This document shows, piece after piece, positions 1 through 10,494 of a DNA stretch of 64,000 bases. The notes beneath the pieces were generated by a model, which saw nothing but the letters and a program-made list of their open reading frames with translations, had not been told where the DNA came from and made no database searches. A program made the translations under genes and the position numbers. Within the stretch, counting starts at the first letter, position 1. Every line of letters begins with the position of its first letter. Where the stretch lies: NCBI GenBank assembly GCA_023375785.1, contig SZWC01003636.1, positions 117,207-181,206 on the forward strand, in the 5' to 3' direction. The stretch is from Penium margaritaceum. Taxonomy: Eukaryota > Streptophyta > Zygnematophyceae > Desmidiales > Peniaceae.

Positions 1-1556
1 CGCGGTCTCTTCCGCCGACCACAGTCCTGGGCCGAAGTCGTCACTCTTGACGTGAGGTGACCCCCTCCGCGCGCTTTCTCCCCTGCGCACCTAAGAGCTC
101 AGCTGGCATGTCCTCTCCAGACTGCCATGCTGCCCACCGTCCTGCGGCTTCCGCCCGCCGTCGCTTGTAGCGGATAGTAGCCGTCGCGGGTAGCAGCTTT
201 GGAGCATTCGGCCGCTTGCTGTGTAGGCTCCGTCAGTCAGCGCTGGATCTGCCAGAGCTGACAGCAACAGCCGGCCTACGCAACACCTGTAACCCGCCGC
301 GAACCGTAGCAGCAACTCGGCCGGCTACTGCATTCTCCGTAGCAGCCGCAGTCCCGTTTTGGTCCACAACTGCTGTATGCACTATCCGCGGCTATTGAAC
401 ACTTCAGCCAGCAGCCCAGCCAAGAACCCGCACCCGCAGCAGAGCTAGCATCAACTGTTTCGCTCTGCTGTAGTCAACTACTGCAACAGCTCTAGCAGCA
501 GTCGTAGCTCTGCACGTCAGTGTAACCGAGCGTGCAGCAGGAGCAGCAGCCACGGCCGTTGCAACTGCACCTTCGTGACTGCAACAACAGCACCACCTCG
601 GTGGTGCTCACAGCCACACTGGCTCACCACGAGACACCGGGCGCGGCACCATCCCGTGAGCGCTACGAGGACGGTCCCGTATGCCATCGACCCTCTTGTG
701 AGTACAACGCGGCCGCACCATCATCTGCAAGTGCGGCACAACGCCCGGTAAGCCCCTCACATTCATACTCTTCTGGGGGGGTTCAGCAGCGCTCCGCCCC
801 TGAGGCGGATGCTGCTGCATCAAACTTGCACGCGGTGCTACACCAGGATGCTGTTCACCTCTCTCTCACACTCACGCGTGCTACCACGGCTGTCATAGAC
901 GCTGCCACCGCCACTGTCGCCACATTTGCTGCCGCCGCTCGTGCGTCTCGTGCCGCCGCTTCCACTTCGGCGAGGCGAGCAACGGAGTCGTACACCGAGG
1001 CGGTGGTGCTCGCCGGGCCCATTGCTGCAGGGGCGGCAGATTTGGGCACACATCCGCCGTTGCCTTTGCCACGGCCTCTGCCGCACCTGTTGTTTCCTCC
1101 GCCGCTTCCGTCATTCGCACCTCCACCGCCACTGCCGTCACATCAGCTGCTTCTGTACCATCGGCCGCCACCAACCTCGTCACAGCTGCTCTCTCCGTCA
1201 CCGCAGCCATCGCTACTGTGGGGGCCGCAGTTACCACTGGTGTTCTCGCCCTAGTGGTGCCAGTTGCATCCACAGTTGCTGTCCTCTCTGCTGCTGCAGC
1301 TGCTACTGTTGCACCACTTCTCGCCCTTCTCCACACCCCCTCACCTCCTCCTCGTGCGTGAGGGTTCTCCGTGCACCTACCTCTCTTGCTGGGTCTATGT
1401 CTCTCCCTTCTGTGTGGTGGCTTGTGTGTCTTATTGGGGTCGGGTTGTCCTGCAGCATAGCTCCCACGTACCTTGGGCATCCCAGTTTTCCCACGCCCAC
1501 TGGGGCTGGGGAAACTCTGCCGAAAAATTTTCGGGCAGGTCCTCGTCGTCGTCACC
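1..1556 (+). other. long GC-rich leader of Copia-1
   Basis: About 1.5 kb precedes the first recognisable gag codon. It is rich in CAG/GCA and CCN triplets and gives a 240-residue open frame at 532-1254 (Ala, Ser and Pro-rich, no domain I recognise). Overlapping frames on both strands are also open, which is what low-complexity GC-rich DNA does by chance, so I do not call a gene. It could be the untranslated leader, an extra 5' frame of the element, or the downstream part of a 5' LTR whose start is outside the window. I see no TATA box or primer-binding site of the TGGTATC type here. Confidence 0.45.
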
Positions 1557-3140
1557 ATGACTGGTGACGACGAGTCAGTCATAGCTGACCTGCAGCGTCA
1601 GTTAAACCTCGCTCGCGAGGCTCAGCGCGAGGCTGAAGATGACCTTAAGGTCGCGAATGATAATCGCGAGGCCTTTGCTGATGAGGTCGCCGCTATTGTG
1701 CTGAAGCGTCTCCCTGCTGCGTCAGTCCCTTCTGCTGCTGCTACTGCTGGCACCAGTGCTGCTACCGCATCCTCTTCATCCGTTGCACACAGCACTGCCC
1801 CCTCATCTGCGGCAAACCCCTCTTCTGCTGAAACCTTGCTACTGTCCCTCGCCAGCATGACTTCTTCTCCCAGCCTCCAGCCCTGGCACCTGGCCTTGCC
1901 TTCTCCTCCTGGGAGACCCGCTTTAGCGCTTGGGCTCAGGGAGAACGCTTATGGGAGTACTACTTCCCAGCAGTCGCTCCCTTCACCCCTGCTGCCGCCG
2001 AATCAGCTCGCGCCGTCCGTGCCCTTATTGCTGCTGTGCCAGAAACCTTAGTCGACGATGTCGGCACCTACAACGCTGACCCAGCTGTTCCGCGTCTGGC
2101 TGACCCGGTTGGTGCTTACAGCATGCTGCGTCATCGCAACACGGTCACTGGTCAGGCAGCTCAAAGTGCGCTCACCGTTCAATTCAACACGCTCTTGATG
2201 CGAGCGGACAAAACGGTAGATGCTTACTGGGCTCGCGGTCTCAAACTGCTTCGTGAGCTTGACAAGGCTGCCCCAGGGCAACTGTCTGCTGTCCTCACCA
2301 TGGTCAACGGGTTGATCCCCGAACTGTCCGATCTTCTTCGTGACGTCAAGGCTGATGAGCTGCAACGTCTTGCCTCTCAGCCGGTTCCCCCCAAGTCTCC
2401 GCCTGGTGTGGGTGCACTTTGGGACTTCACCGCTGAGCGTCTTGCTGCCTGGTGGACCAGCCACCAGAACAAACGCCTACACCGCACAGCAGTGGCCGGC
2501 GTGGCCGCTCTTACCACTGCCTCCTCCTCTCCCTCTCCTGCCTCGTCGTCCGCCGCCACCACCTCCTCTTCACCGTCCACCTCTACGGCCGCAGCTCTTG
2601 CCTCAGAGGGCCGTGGTCGTGGACGCGGTCGTGGCCAGGGCAAGGGCAAGGCCAAGGACAAGCCTCCATCTCGTGCTCCTGGTGAGGTGATCTGCTGGAA
2701 CTGCGGGTCCTCCGAGCACTCTGCTCGTACGTGCCTCGCACCCCCTGATGACCTCCGCCTTGCCCGCGCCATGCGTGCCCACTGGGCGCGCACCGGCGGC
2801 TCCTCTTCCTCCACCGCCAGCTCCAGCTCCAGCTCCAGCACCTCTTCCCGCTCCACCAGCTCCTCCTCTACTCAGGTCTACTCCATCGCTGGTGTTCCAT
2901 CCGCTCCGTCGGTCCCGTACCCCTGGGGATGGCCGCCGCCCTTTGGAGCGCCTGTGTACGCTGGTCCTCCCTCGCCTGGCTACGTTGCACCGCCGTGGTT
3001 TCCTCCATACTCTTGGTCTGCTCCTCCATCGTCTACACCCTTGGTCGACAGCGAGCGCCAACTGGAGGATTCTCTCCTCCAATGTTTTCACCTTCGCGAT
3101 CAGGGAGGTGAGTGTGACATCGTTGGCCAGAGGTCTTTCG
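1557..3140 (+). pseudogene. Copia-1 gag region
   Basis: The likely start is the ATG at 1557, in a favourable CACCATGA context, and it opens a short heptad-like coiled coil (residues about 8-45: LQRQLNLAREAQREAEDDL). A Ser/Ala-rich linker follows, then a capsid-like segment (about 2050-2460), a basic Gly/Arg tract (GRGRGRGRGQGKGKAK, about 2610-2660) and one CCHC zinc knuckle at 2693-2734 (CWNCGSSEHSARTC, spacing CX2CX4HX4C). A Ser and Pro-rich tail leads to the protease region. In this family gag forms the particle, and the knuckle with the basic tract binds the element's RNA. Part of a broken retroelement. Confidence 0.8.
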
Positions 3141-3329
3141 TATCAGACTGACAGTGTTCTACGTGGGGACCCCCCCGGCCATGTTTTTGGGTCACTGTCG
3201 GCGTCTGTCCCGTGGGTCGAGCATTGGCAGTCTGTCTTTCTTCCTCACTGTCTTTCTGTGTGTTCTTCGTCTCTTCCCTCTGTCGGCACTGGTGCCACCT
3301 GTGGCGTCCTCCCTCGCACCCGTGTCTCC

Positions 3330-4900
3330 AGTGGCTTCTGGGTCCTTGACTCGGGAGCCACCCACCACATGACATCCGTCCGTTCCGCATTTGTCTCGTT
3401 GGGTCCCGCCGGCTCCGTTCGCTTTGTTCGGACTGGATCCGGCCAGTTGCTCCCCGTCCAGGGCGTCGGTGTTGTTCGTTTTGTTGGCCCCAGTGGAGTC
3501 CTGTTTCTTCCTGACGTTCTGTATGTGCCGTCTTTGGAGCTCAGCCTGCTGTCAGTGCCTTCCCTTGATGATCAAGGCATGGATTTCTTGGCCAATCAGG
3601 GTGTTGGCACGGTCCGTCTTCGTTCGTCCGATCGTGCCGTCTTGCGCGGTGTCAAGTGTGACAAACTTTACCGTGTTCCTCTTCTTGCCCCCTCTGCCGC
3701 CTCTGTTGGGTCCTCCCTCGTCCATGTCGCACCCTCTCTCTCCCCTAACGCTGTTCAGCTCTTGCATCGTCGTCTTGGTCAGGTGCACACTGACGCCATT
3801 GCTAGCATGCTTAAGCTCCAGCCCGCTGTTGGTCTCACTCCTTCCACCTTTCCTTCACCATGTCCCTCTGACTGTCTTGACTGTGCCCAAGGCAAAATGC
3901 ATCGCTCTCCGTTTGCCTCGTCTGACTCCCAGACCTCCCACCCCCTTGACCTCGTACATGCGGACGTCATGGGTCCCCTCCCTCACAAGTTCCTTGGGGG
4001 TGTCGGTCGGTTCGTCCTTTGCCTTACTGATGATTTCTCCCGTTTTCGTTGGGTCTTCGCTCTTCGTCAGAAGAGCGATGTCTGTGCTGTCNNNCAGACC
4101 TCCCACCCCCTTGACCTCGTACACGCGGACGTCATGGGTCCCCTCCCTCACGAGTTCCTTGGGGGTGTCGGTCGGTTCGTCCTTTGCCTTACTGATGATT
4201 TCTCCCGTTTTCGTTGGGTCTTCGCTCTTCGTCAGAAGAGCGATGTCTGTGCTGTCGTTGAGTCCTGGCTGGTGCAAGCTGAACGCGTGTGTCAGCGCTC
4301 GCTGCGGGTTTTTTGCAGTGACTGGGGCGGTGAGTTTCTCGGACCCACCGCCCGGCTCCTTGAGTCCAAAGGGGTGTGACTGGAGACCTCTGCTCCCTAC
4401 ACACCCCAACAAAACAGGGTCTCTGAGCATTGGAATCGGACGCTTGCTGATGGTGTTCGTACCCTCTTGTCCGAGTCTGGCCTCTCCCCCTTGTTTGCCT
4501 TTGAGGCCATGAGCTACATGACCTGGGTCTGGAACCGTGTTCCCCACGGTCCTCTCCCTCGCACTGTCACTCCGTTTGAACGCCGGTATGGCACGCGCGC
4601 TGACCTTCGCCTTGCGCGCGTCTAGGGCTACGTTGCATCTGTCTGGCTGCCTGAGGATCTCCGCGATGGGAAGCTCTCCCCGCGCGGTCGCCTCTGTCCC
4701 TTCCTGGGTGTTTCTGCGCAGTCCAAGGCGTGGCGCTTCTGGGACGCTGAGCGCCAGCATGTCGTTGAGTCCCGTGATGCCTTGTTCTTCGAGTCCACTT
4801 TTCTCCGTGACCTTCGTCGTCCCTCAGCCGCTGACCCCCTTCTATCGCTCTGTCAGTTGCGGGGGGAGGTTTTCCCTATGGTCCCTGCTGTTGCGTCTCC
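3330..4900 (+). pseudogene. Copia-1 protease, GAG-pre-integrase and integrase region
   Basis: The aspartic protease active site is WVLDSGATHHM at 3339-3371 (DSGA core). A GAG-pre-integrase stretch follows (LLHRRLGQVHTDAIASMLKL near 3760-3820), including the His-His-Cys-Cys type zinc region. The integrase core starts about 3945 (HPLDLVHADVMGPL, first Asp; LTDDFSRFRWVFAL; CSDWGGEFLGP, second Asp). The third acidic region falls near 4400-4450. A 162-bp duplicated stretch flanks the Ns at 4092-4094 and lies in the integrase core. Protease matures the polyprotein and integrase inserts the cDNA. Broken, as part of Copia-1. Confidence 0.8.
3930..4256. repeat. assembly gap with duplicated flanks (162 bp each side)
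   Basis: Three Ns at 4092-4094 are flanked by 3930-4091 and 4095-4256, which are the same 162 bases with about two differences. Equal-length, near-identical flanks on either side of a placeholder gap are the usual mark of overlapping contig ends that were not merged, possibly from two alleles. I read this as an assembly artefact rather than a genomic tandem repeat. Confidence 0.8.
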
Positions 4901-5399
4901 CCAGCAGCCTTCACCCTCCGAGCGTTCTCCGGTGCCCGGCACCGTGTCCACGCCGTCCTTAGGGTCCCTGCCGTCTGTGTCATCGGACTCGTCTGGCACT
5001 CCGACGTCTCTTGATGTATCCTCACCTGTCCCGTCAGTGTCCGTGTCCCGTACACACTCCTCTACGACCCCATCCAGTCTGCCCACTGACGTGCCCACTT
5101 GTTCCGAACCTGCTTCGCCGTCGTCCGGAGATCCTCCCCGTCCGGCACCTGTCGCACCGGTCTCTCCATTTGTCCGTGGTGGGCTTCTTCGCGCCCTTCC
5201 GACGCGCTCCTCCAGTGTCTCTGTGCCCGTCGTCCGCCCTCAGTCCCAACCTACGCAGTCCCCAGCCTTGCCAACCGGCATGGATGCCTTGGGCTTGGCG
5301 ACAGGGGTTGTCCACCCTAGCTCAGTCCTCGGCTACACACTGCTCCGGACGGAACATGAGCGCGCGCTTGATGCTGCCATTCTTGGCAGCATCGCTGAG

Positions 5400-7190
5400 T
5401 GCCACACAACAGCTGCCTCTACATCCACGTCGCCTGATCCGACCACGGTGCGACAGGCACGCACGGCACCAGACGCACAACAATGGGAGGCTGCGATGCG
5501 GGACGAGCTCAGAGCCCTAGACGACCATGCTGTCTATGAGCTGGTCGATCTACCGCCCGGCCGTAAGGCCACCGACGCCCGCTGGGTCTTCCGTCGGAAG
5601 TACAAACCCAACGGTGCACTTGACAAGTACAAGGCACGTCTCACCGCCAAGGGGTTCTCCCAAGTCCGTGGGGTTGACTTCGACGAGACATTCGCCCCCG
5701 TCGGACGATACACCACGGCTCGCGCCCTGCTAAGTCTTGTAGAACACCATGATTGGGAGCTCGAGCAAATGGACGTGAACAATGCCTTCTTGCATGGATG
5801 GTTGGATGAGGAGATCTATATGGTGCAGCCCGCAGGGTTCTTGGATGGCACCGACAAAGTCTGGAGACTGCGTAAGGCCCTCTATGGTCTCAAGCAGTCG
5901 CCACGGTGTTGGAATCAGGAGATCACCTCCACCCTTGAAAAGGGGGGGTACTAACGCAGCACAGTGGATCCTTCCCTCTTCGTCACACCTCGGTCTACAC
6001 CGTTTGCTGCCATCCTCGTCTACGTCGATGACTTGCTGATCGCCTCTCCAAGTCGAGAGGCCGTGTCATCTGTGAAGTCTTTGCTACAATCTGCATACAA
6101 AATGAAAGATTTGGGTCCAGCACGTGTCTTTCTCGGTATGGAGCTTGAGCGAGATCGTGCTCGTCGTGTCCTTCACGTTCACCAGGCGGCGTACGTGAGG
6201 AGCCTGGGGGAGCGCTTTGCCGCCCTCCTTGAGGCCGTGTCCACCGCATCAACACCGATGACGCCCGCTGGGCAGAGGCTGCTGAAAACTCTGGATGTGT
6301 CAAAGCTGGGGGAGCCGGTGGATGTCACAGACTATCTTCGAGTCATAGGCTCCCTGATGTACCTGGCTACCACCACGAGAGCAGACGTTGCCTTTGTTGT
6401 GAACTTCCTTACCCAGTTCTCCCAGTGCCCGAGAGCGCGCCACATGGAGGCAACGTTGCGCGTCGTCAGGTACGCACTTTCCACTGCGCGAGTGGGCCTC
6501 TGCTACCGGGCACAGCCGTCAGTAGTCGTCGATGGCTACACTGACAGTGACTGGGCGCATGATGCAGATGCTCGCAGTCGCACTGGCTATGTCTTTCTTG
6601 TCGGTGGGACGGCCATCTCGTGGAAAAGTGGCAAGCAAGGCTGTGTCGCACGCAGCTCTAGTGAGGCCGAATATGTCNAACTTCCTTGCCCAGTTCTCCC
6701 AGTGCCCGAGAGCGCGCCACATGGAGGCAGCGTTGCGCGTCGTCAGGTACGCACTTTCCACTGCGCGAGTGGGCCTCTGCTACCGGGCACAGCCGTCGGT
6801 AGTCGTCGATGGCTACACCGACAGTGACTAGGCGCATGATGCAGATGCTCGCAGTCGCACTGGCTATGTCTTTCTTGTCGGTGGGACGGCCATCTCGTGG
6901 AAAAGTGGCAAGCAAGGCTGTGTCGCACGCAGCTCTAGTGAGGCCGAATATGTCGCACTTGGTGCAGGCACCTGTGAGAGTGTTTGGCTGTGTCGCTTGT
7001 TGCAGCAGTTGCGTGTTCCCATCCGCTGCATCACTTTGCGCTGTGACAATCAAAGCACGAAAGCCATTGCTGAGTATGATGGAATGCATCACACTCGCAC
7101 GAAGCATATCAATGTTGAACATCATTTTATACGTGAGCGTGTAGCTGCAGGCGATGTCCAGATTGTCTGGGTTGACACCCGACAATAGCG
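5400..7190 (+). pseudogene. Copia-1 reverse transcriptase and RNase H region
   Basis: The copia RT signature runs from about 5570 (DARWVFRRKYKPNG, ARLTAKGFSQVRGVDFDETF, QMDVNNAFLHGWLDEEIYM, KALYGLKQSPRCW). The catalytic YVDDLLIAS lies at 6019-6045. A thumb/connection part follows (YKMKDLGPARVFLGMEL) and then RNase H (DGYTDSDWAHDADARSRTGY near 6530-6590; SSSEAEYV near 6655; HTRTKHINVEHHFI near 7090-7130). These enzymes copy the element's RNA into cDNA. The stretch is interrupted by a gap at 6678 with duplicated flanks. Broken, as part of Copia-1. Confidence 0.85.
6402..6954. repeat. assembly gap with duplicated flanks (276 bp each side)
   Basis: A single N at 6678 separates 6402-6677 from 6679-6954. 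Both are the same 276-base RNase H segment with only a few differences. This repeats the pattern at 4092-4094 and points to an unmerged contig overlap. Confidence 0.8.
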
Positions 7191-7391
7191 CGCTGACTTC
7201 CTCATGAAGGCACTAAGCAGCAATGCGTTCAAGAGTGCAGTTCACTCCGTTGGGTTGCTATGTTCCCGTGACGCTCCTGGCTGATGTGTCGTACCAATGC
7301 TTGTGTACAGTTCAGTTTCGTGTCACGTCTTGTGACGTCTGTGTCGTGTTGTGAGTGTCTGAGTTCGTGTCGGCCGTGGGTCATGGGGGAT

Positions 7392-7858
7392 TGTTGATGT
7401 GTGTGACAGTACCACGTTGTGACCTCCGGCCTCGTTGCACCCTCACCTCACTGATGCAGGTGACTGACCGGAGAGAGACGGCTCCTCTGACGACCTCACC
7501 GTGGTGACCTGGCTGCACGACTACACACGCCTGGATTTATGTGGACATGAACCACGTCTTGATTCTCACGTGTTGCAGGCTCACGCTTAGTGTTGTTGCT
7601 CGCCGAGCTGGGTGCACACCCACTACTTGTTCTATCCTGAGATCTTGACAGGCTTGTAGGAGTTATTTTTTATTGTTGACAGGTGGTTCGATCACCCACA
7701 GCTCGAGGGTAGCGAGCGAGAGCGAGCTCGCTTCTTGCTCGCTCGCTGCCCATCACCTAACAGCTCGCACGGCTGTGACTCCTATTCTTCACTGTTCCGT
7801 GTTCTGAAAACTCCCGTCAAGCACTCATTTCATCTACTTGCCTCTCTTGGCTCTAGCA
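7392..7858 (+). repeat. 3' LTR of Copia-1
   Basis: A polypurine tract at 7376-7391 (gtgggtcatgggggat) is followed directly by TGTTGATGTGTGTGACAG, so the LTR starts at 7392. The same tract and TGTTG start occur on the minus strand at 53767 for Copia-2, which supports the call. The end is less certain; the last CA before gypsy DNA begins is at 7857-7858. Inside is a strong inverted repeat, AGCGAGCGAG at 7711-7720 against CTCGCTCGCT at 7738-7747. Confidence 0.6.
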
Positions 7859-7859
7859 C

Positions 7860-9387
7860 CCTCTTGCTGCATCCGTCTAGTCCAGCAGGGTGTCCTACAG
7901 GTAGTGCCTAAACTTGTTCATGTGGAAGACCGGGTGGATTGCCATGTTGTCGGGGAGACAAAGTCGAGCGACGATGGGGGTTTGTATTTGCTCAATCTCA
8001 AACGGTCACAACAAGTGGATTTTGAGCTTCTCTATGTCCTGGCATCGGATTTTGATATTCGCAGAGCTGAGGAGGACGCAATTGCCAGCGCTTAAGACGC
8101 CAACACTGCGATGTCGGTTGACTACTCGCTTCATAGCCACTTGTGTCTTTGCGAGGGTCTGCCATGTTTGCTCCCGGATTCTTGTGAATGTCAATTGCAA
8201 GCATATTGCTTTGAGTCTACAATCCAGTTGGTGTGGCGGGAAGTTTGCCGTACACCACCTCAAAATGTATCTTACCTGTTGCGATGGAAGTGGCTGAGGT
8301 GTATGCAAGTTCGGCGGTCGGTAGTTTTGCTGCCCAATCGATGTCGTGAGGCTTGTAAAGTGCGGAGGATTTTTTCGAGCGACTGATTGGTTCACTTGGT
8401 TTGCCCGTCGATCTGAGGATGTAACGTCGTTGATAGTTGGATTCGACCGTTGTAACGCGTCATCAGTTTGCACTGAAAACGGCTACTGAAACGGCCGTCT
8501 CTGTCGATGATGATGGTACGTGGCACGTCGTGCAACTGCAGGAACTGGTTTCGAAACAGTCGTGCTCTTCCCTCTGTGGTGATGGTGGTTGTTGTCGGGA
8601 TGAAGTGCGACATTCTAGGACACCTATCCACCACGACGAGGATGACGTCATATCCATCAGGAGTGGCAGGTAGTCCCGTCACCATGCTGATGTCGGCCCA
8701 CGGTTCTGTCGAAACGGGTACGGGTTGGAGTAGACCAAGTGGCCGCGTGCAACGAGATTTTTGTCTCTGAAAAGTGTTGCATGATTTATAGAAGGCCACC
8801 ACGTCGTTCTTCATCTTGTCCCACCAATAGTACTTCGCCAGCACCTTGAGCGTCTTGTCCTTGCCGTCCACATGGACCGGTGTCTTGACATTCCTCCAAT
8901 AGCATCCATCGCAATTACGCGTTTCGAGGAATGACGACCTGGCGAGTGAATCTCCGTCGCCAATATGGGTCGTCGAACTAAACTTGGTTTTTTCGTCTCC
9001 ATCGAACTCCTCGGAACTCTTTGTGAACTGCGTATAATTAATTTCCGGCCCACGTACTTTTCTCAACATGTAAGCGACCGGTTGTTCTCCACCGTCGTTG
9101 TCTTGGAGGAGAACGGCTCCTATGGCTTGATCGGACATGTCGGGGGCCATGATTAGTCCACCGTTGGATCTGTCAATCCTAAGGCTGGTGCCGAGGTCAG
9201 AGTGTTTCTCAAAGATTTGAACTCTTTTTGTTTGATGTCCCCCCAATTCCACTCGGTAGTTTTCTAGGTGAGATCGGAGAGAGGCGCTGACACCATCGTG
9301 TTGTCATTTACAAATCGACGGTAGTAGTTGTAGAAGCCCAAAAGTACTTGGACGCCCTGAAGTGTGGACGTCGGCCAATCAGCGATT
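7860..9387 (-). mobile_element. G1, truncated Ty3/gypsy chromovirus-like fragment
   Basis: On the minus strand the piece runs from RT/RNase H into the integrase C-terminus. RNase H-like sequence (MAPDMSDQAIGAVLLQDNDG, about 9070-9180) is followed by an integrase zinc region and core (WADISMVTGLPATPDGYD, VVDRCPRMSHFIPTTTTI, about 8500-8720), HPQIDGQTK near 8395, and the C-terminal strand toward 7890. The gag, protease and 5' LTR side are missing, because forward-oriented LTR sequence begins at about 9388. No 3' LTR or chromodomain remains at the low end, where it abuts the Copia-1 LTR. Truncated at both ends with several breaks; old. Confidence 0.85.
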
Positions 9388-9833
9388 GCAAGGTCATTTT
9401 GGCCAGCCGCCCCGACCTCCGGTATTCCATTCCATAAGGTTTTGAAAACTTCGACCACCGTCCAGAAAGGTCGACAGAAGTTTCACGAACTATATCGATG
9501 TTTCAATTTTTTTGGTTGACTTCTCGCGGCGTGGGATCTGTATAAAACCGCGCCTCGATATTCTCGAAGCCCCCTGAATTTTTGGTGGAGCTTCTCGAAG
9601 GAGCCTCTCATGGCGCGACCTCGCACACGTCACTTGTCTCAAGCACCGAGGACCCAACATATGTCTCCTTCTCATTCTCGACATTGTATGTATGTATGTA
9701 TGTATGCGACTCACTCCATCCTTTTCATTGAAGTACACTTAATGCTTGATACAAATTATCTCTTTGTCCCAAATCCTTGAATCGTCTTTTGTCCCACACC
9801 TCATCTCTGCCAACCACGAACGCTGCGCTTGGC
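9388..9833 (+). repeat. gypsy LTR remnant (LTR A), forward
   Basis: This block aligns by eye with the LTR at 9931-10474. Shared landmarks are ggtcattttggcc at its left edge, a TATA-like tataaaac near 9541, and the run tacacttaatgcttgatacaaa near 9730. Its first about 100 bases, including the TGTTACG start, are missing where G1 abuts it. It ends near the degenerate terminus gcttggcatagca. No primer site follows, so it is a solo or 3' LTR relic. It carries a TGTA microsatellite at about 9686-9707. Confidence 0.65.
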
Positions 9834-9930
9834 ATAGCATCATACCCATATGAAACTTTTGTTAACAATATTTCAGATACAATGTGAATTTCATGACGTG
9901 TATGGAGTTTCCGTTCATGATGTCGGGTGG

Positions 9931-10474
9931 TGTTACGTCCCTGACGTACACGAGTCCCTAGACTCCATGAGTGGACATTTTTGTTACTACATTCATGGCC
10001 CACCACTCGTCGACTTCAGGATTTTTGCGTCGTTCAGCTGAGGACATTTTGGCCAATTACCCCGGCCTCTGGTGTTCTGTTCCAGATCAACTTTGACCAC
10101 CTTCCAGAATGGTCGACAAAAGTGTCACAAACCATATCAATGTTTTGATTCTGTTTCGTCAACTTCTTCACAGCGCTAGACTTATATAAAAAAGCACCTC
10201 GATATTATCCAAGCCCCCTGACTTCTCGGCGAAGCTTCTCGAATCCACCATTCACGGTGTAACCTCATACACGTCGCTCGGCTCGAGCGCCGAAGAGCCA
10301 ACTTATGCCTCATTCTCATTCTTAGTATTGCATATATGTGCTCGACGCACTCGCAACTGTCATCAAAGTACACGTACTGCTCAATAAATATTATCCATTT
10401 GTTCCAAATACCCAAATTGCCTTTTGTCCCGAACCTCATCCCCGTGAGCCACCTACGTTCCGCTCGGTGTAACA
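9931..10474 (+). repeat. 5' LTR of G2 (544 bp)
   Basis: Starts TGTTACGTCCCTGACG at 9931 and ends GGTGTAACA at 10474. A TATA-like cttatataaaaaagc lies near 10181-10196. A primer site follows two bases after the end, which fixes this as a 5' LTR. The start matches the LTR starts at 13882 (-), 39988, 46327 and 52258, so all belong to one gypsy family group. Confidence 0.85.
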
Positions 10475-10476
10475 CT

Positions 10477-10494
10477 TGGTATCACAGTGCAGCG
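10477..10494 (+). other. primer-binding site of G2
   Basis: TGGTATCACAGTGCAGCG starts two bases after the LTR end. The TGGTATCA core is complementary to the 3' end of initiator methionine tRNA, the usual primer for plant LTR elements. Equivalent sites follow the LTRs at 40512 and 46880, and on the minus strand at 18653-18670. Confidence 0.8.

Larger units (their letters stand above)
1..7858 (+). mobile_element. Ty1/copia LTR retrotransposon Copia-1 (5' LTR not visible)
   Basis: Domain order is gag with zinc knuckle, protease, GAG-pre-integrase, integrase, reverse transcriptase and RNase H, which is the copia order (integrase before RT). Parts: leader 1-1556, gag 1557-3140, protease near 3339-3371, integrase about 3945-4600, RT about 5500-6200, RNase H about 6500-7190, polypurine tract 7376-7391 and 3' LTR from 7392. 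No matching LTR is seen at the left edge, so the element either begins before base 1 or has lost its 5' LTR. The reading frames are long and the motifs well kept. It is broken, with roughly five breaks, some of which coincide with assembly gaps. It looks like the youngest LTR element in the window. It is a fossil or near-fossil, not a host gene. Confidence 0.9.

Noticed and set aside
893-1582. A 229-codon minus-strand frame opposite the Copia-1 leader
   Set aside because: Ala/Arg/Thr-rich reverse shadow of a GC-rich stretch; no domain and no fitting context.
2377-3091. Acidic and Gly-rich minus-strand frames opposite Copia-1 gag
   Set aside because: Mirror images of Ser/Pro codons of gag; the plus strand holds the zinc knuckle and the conserved order.
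3855-4760. A 301-codon minus-strand frame opposite Copia-1 integrase
   Set aside because: It spans the duplicated assembly flanks and opposes well-kept integrase motifs, so it is a shadow.
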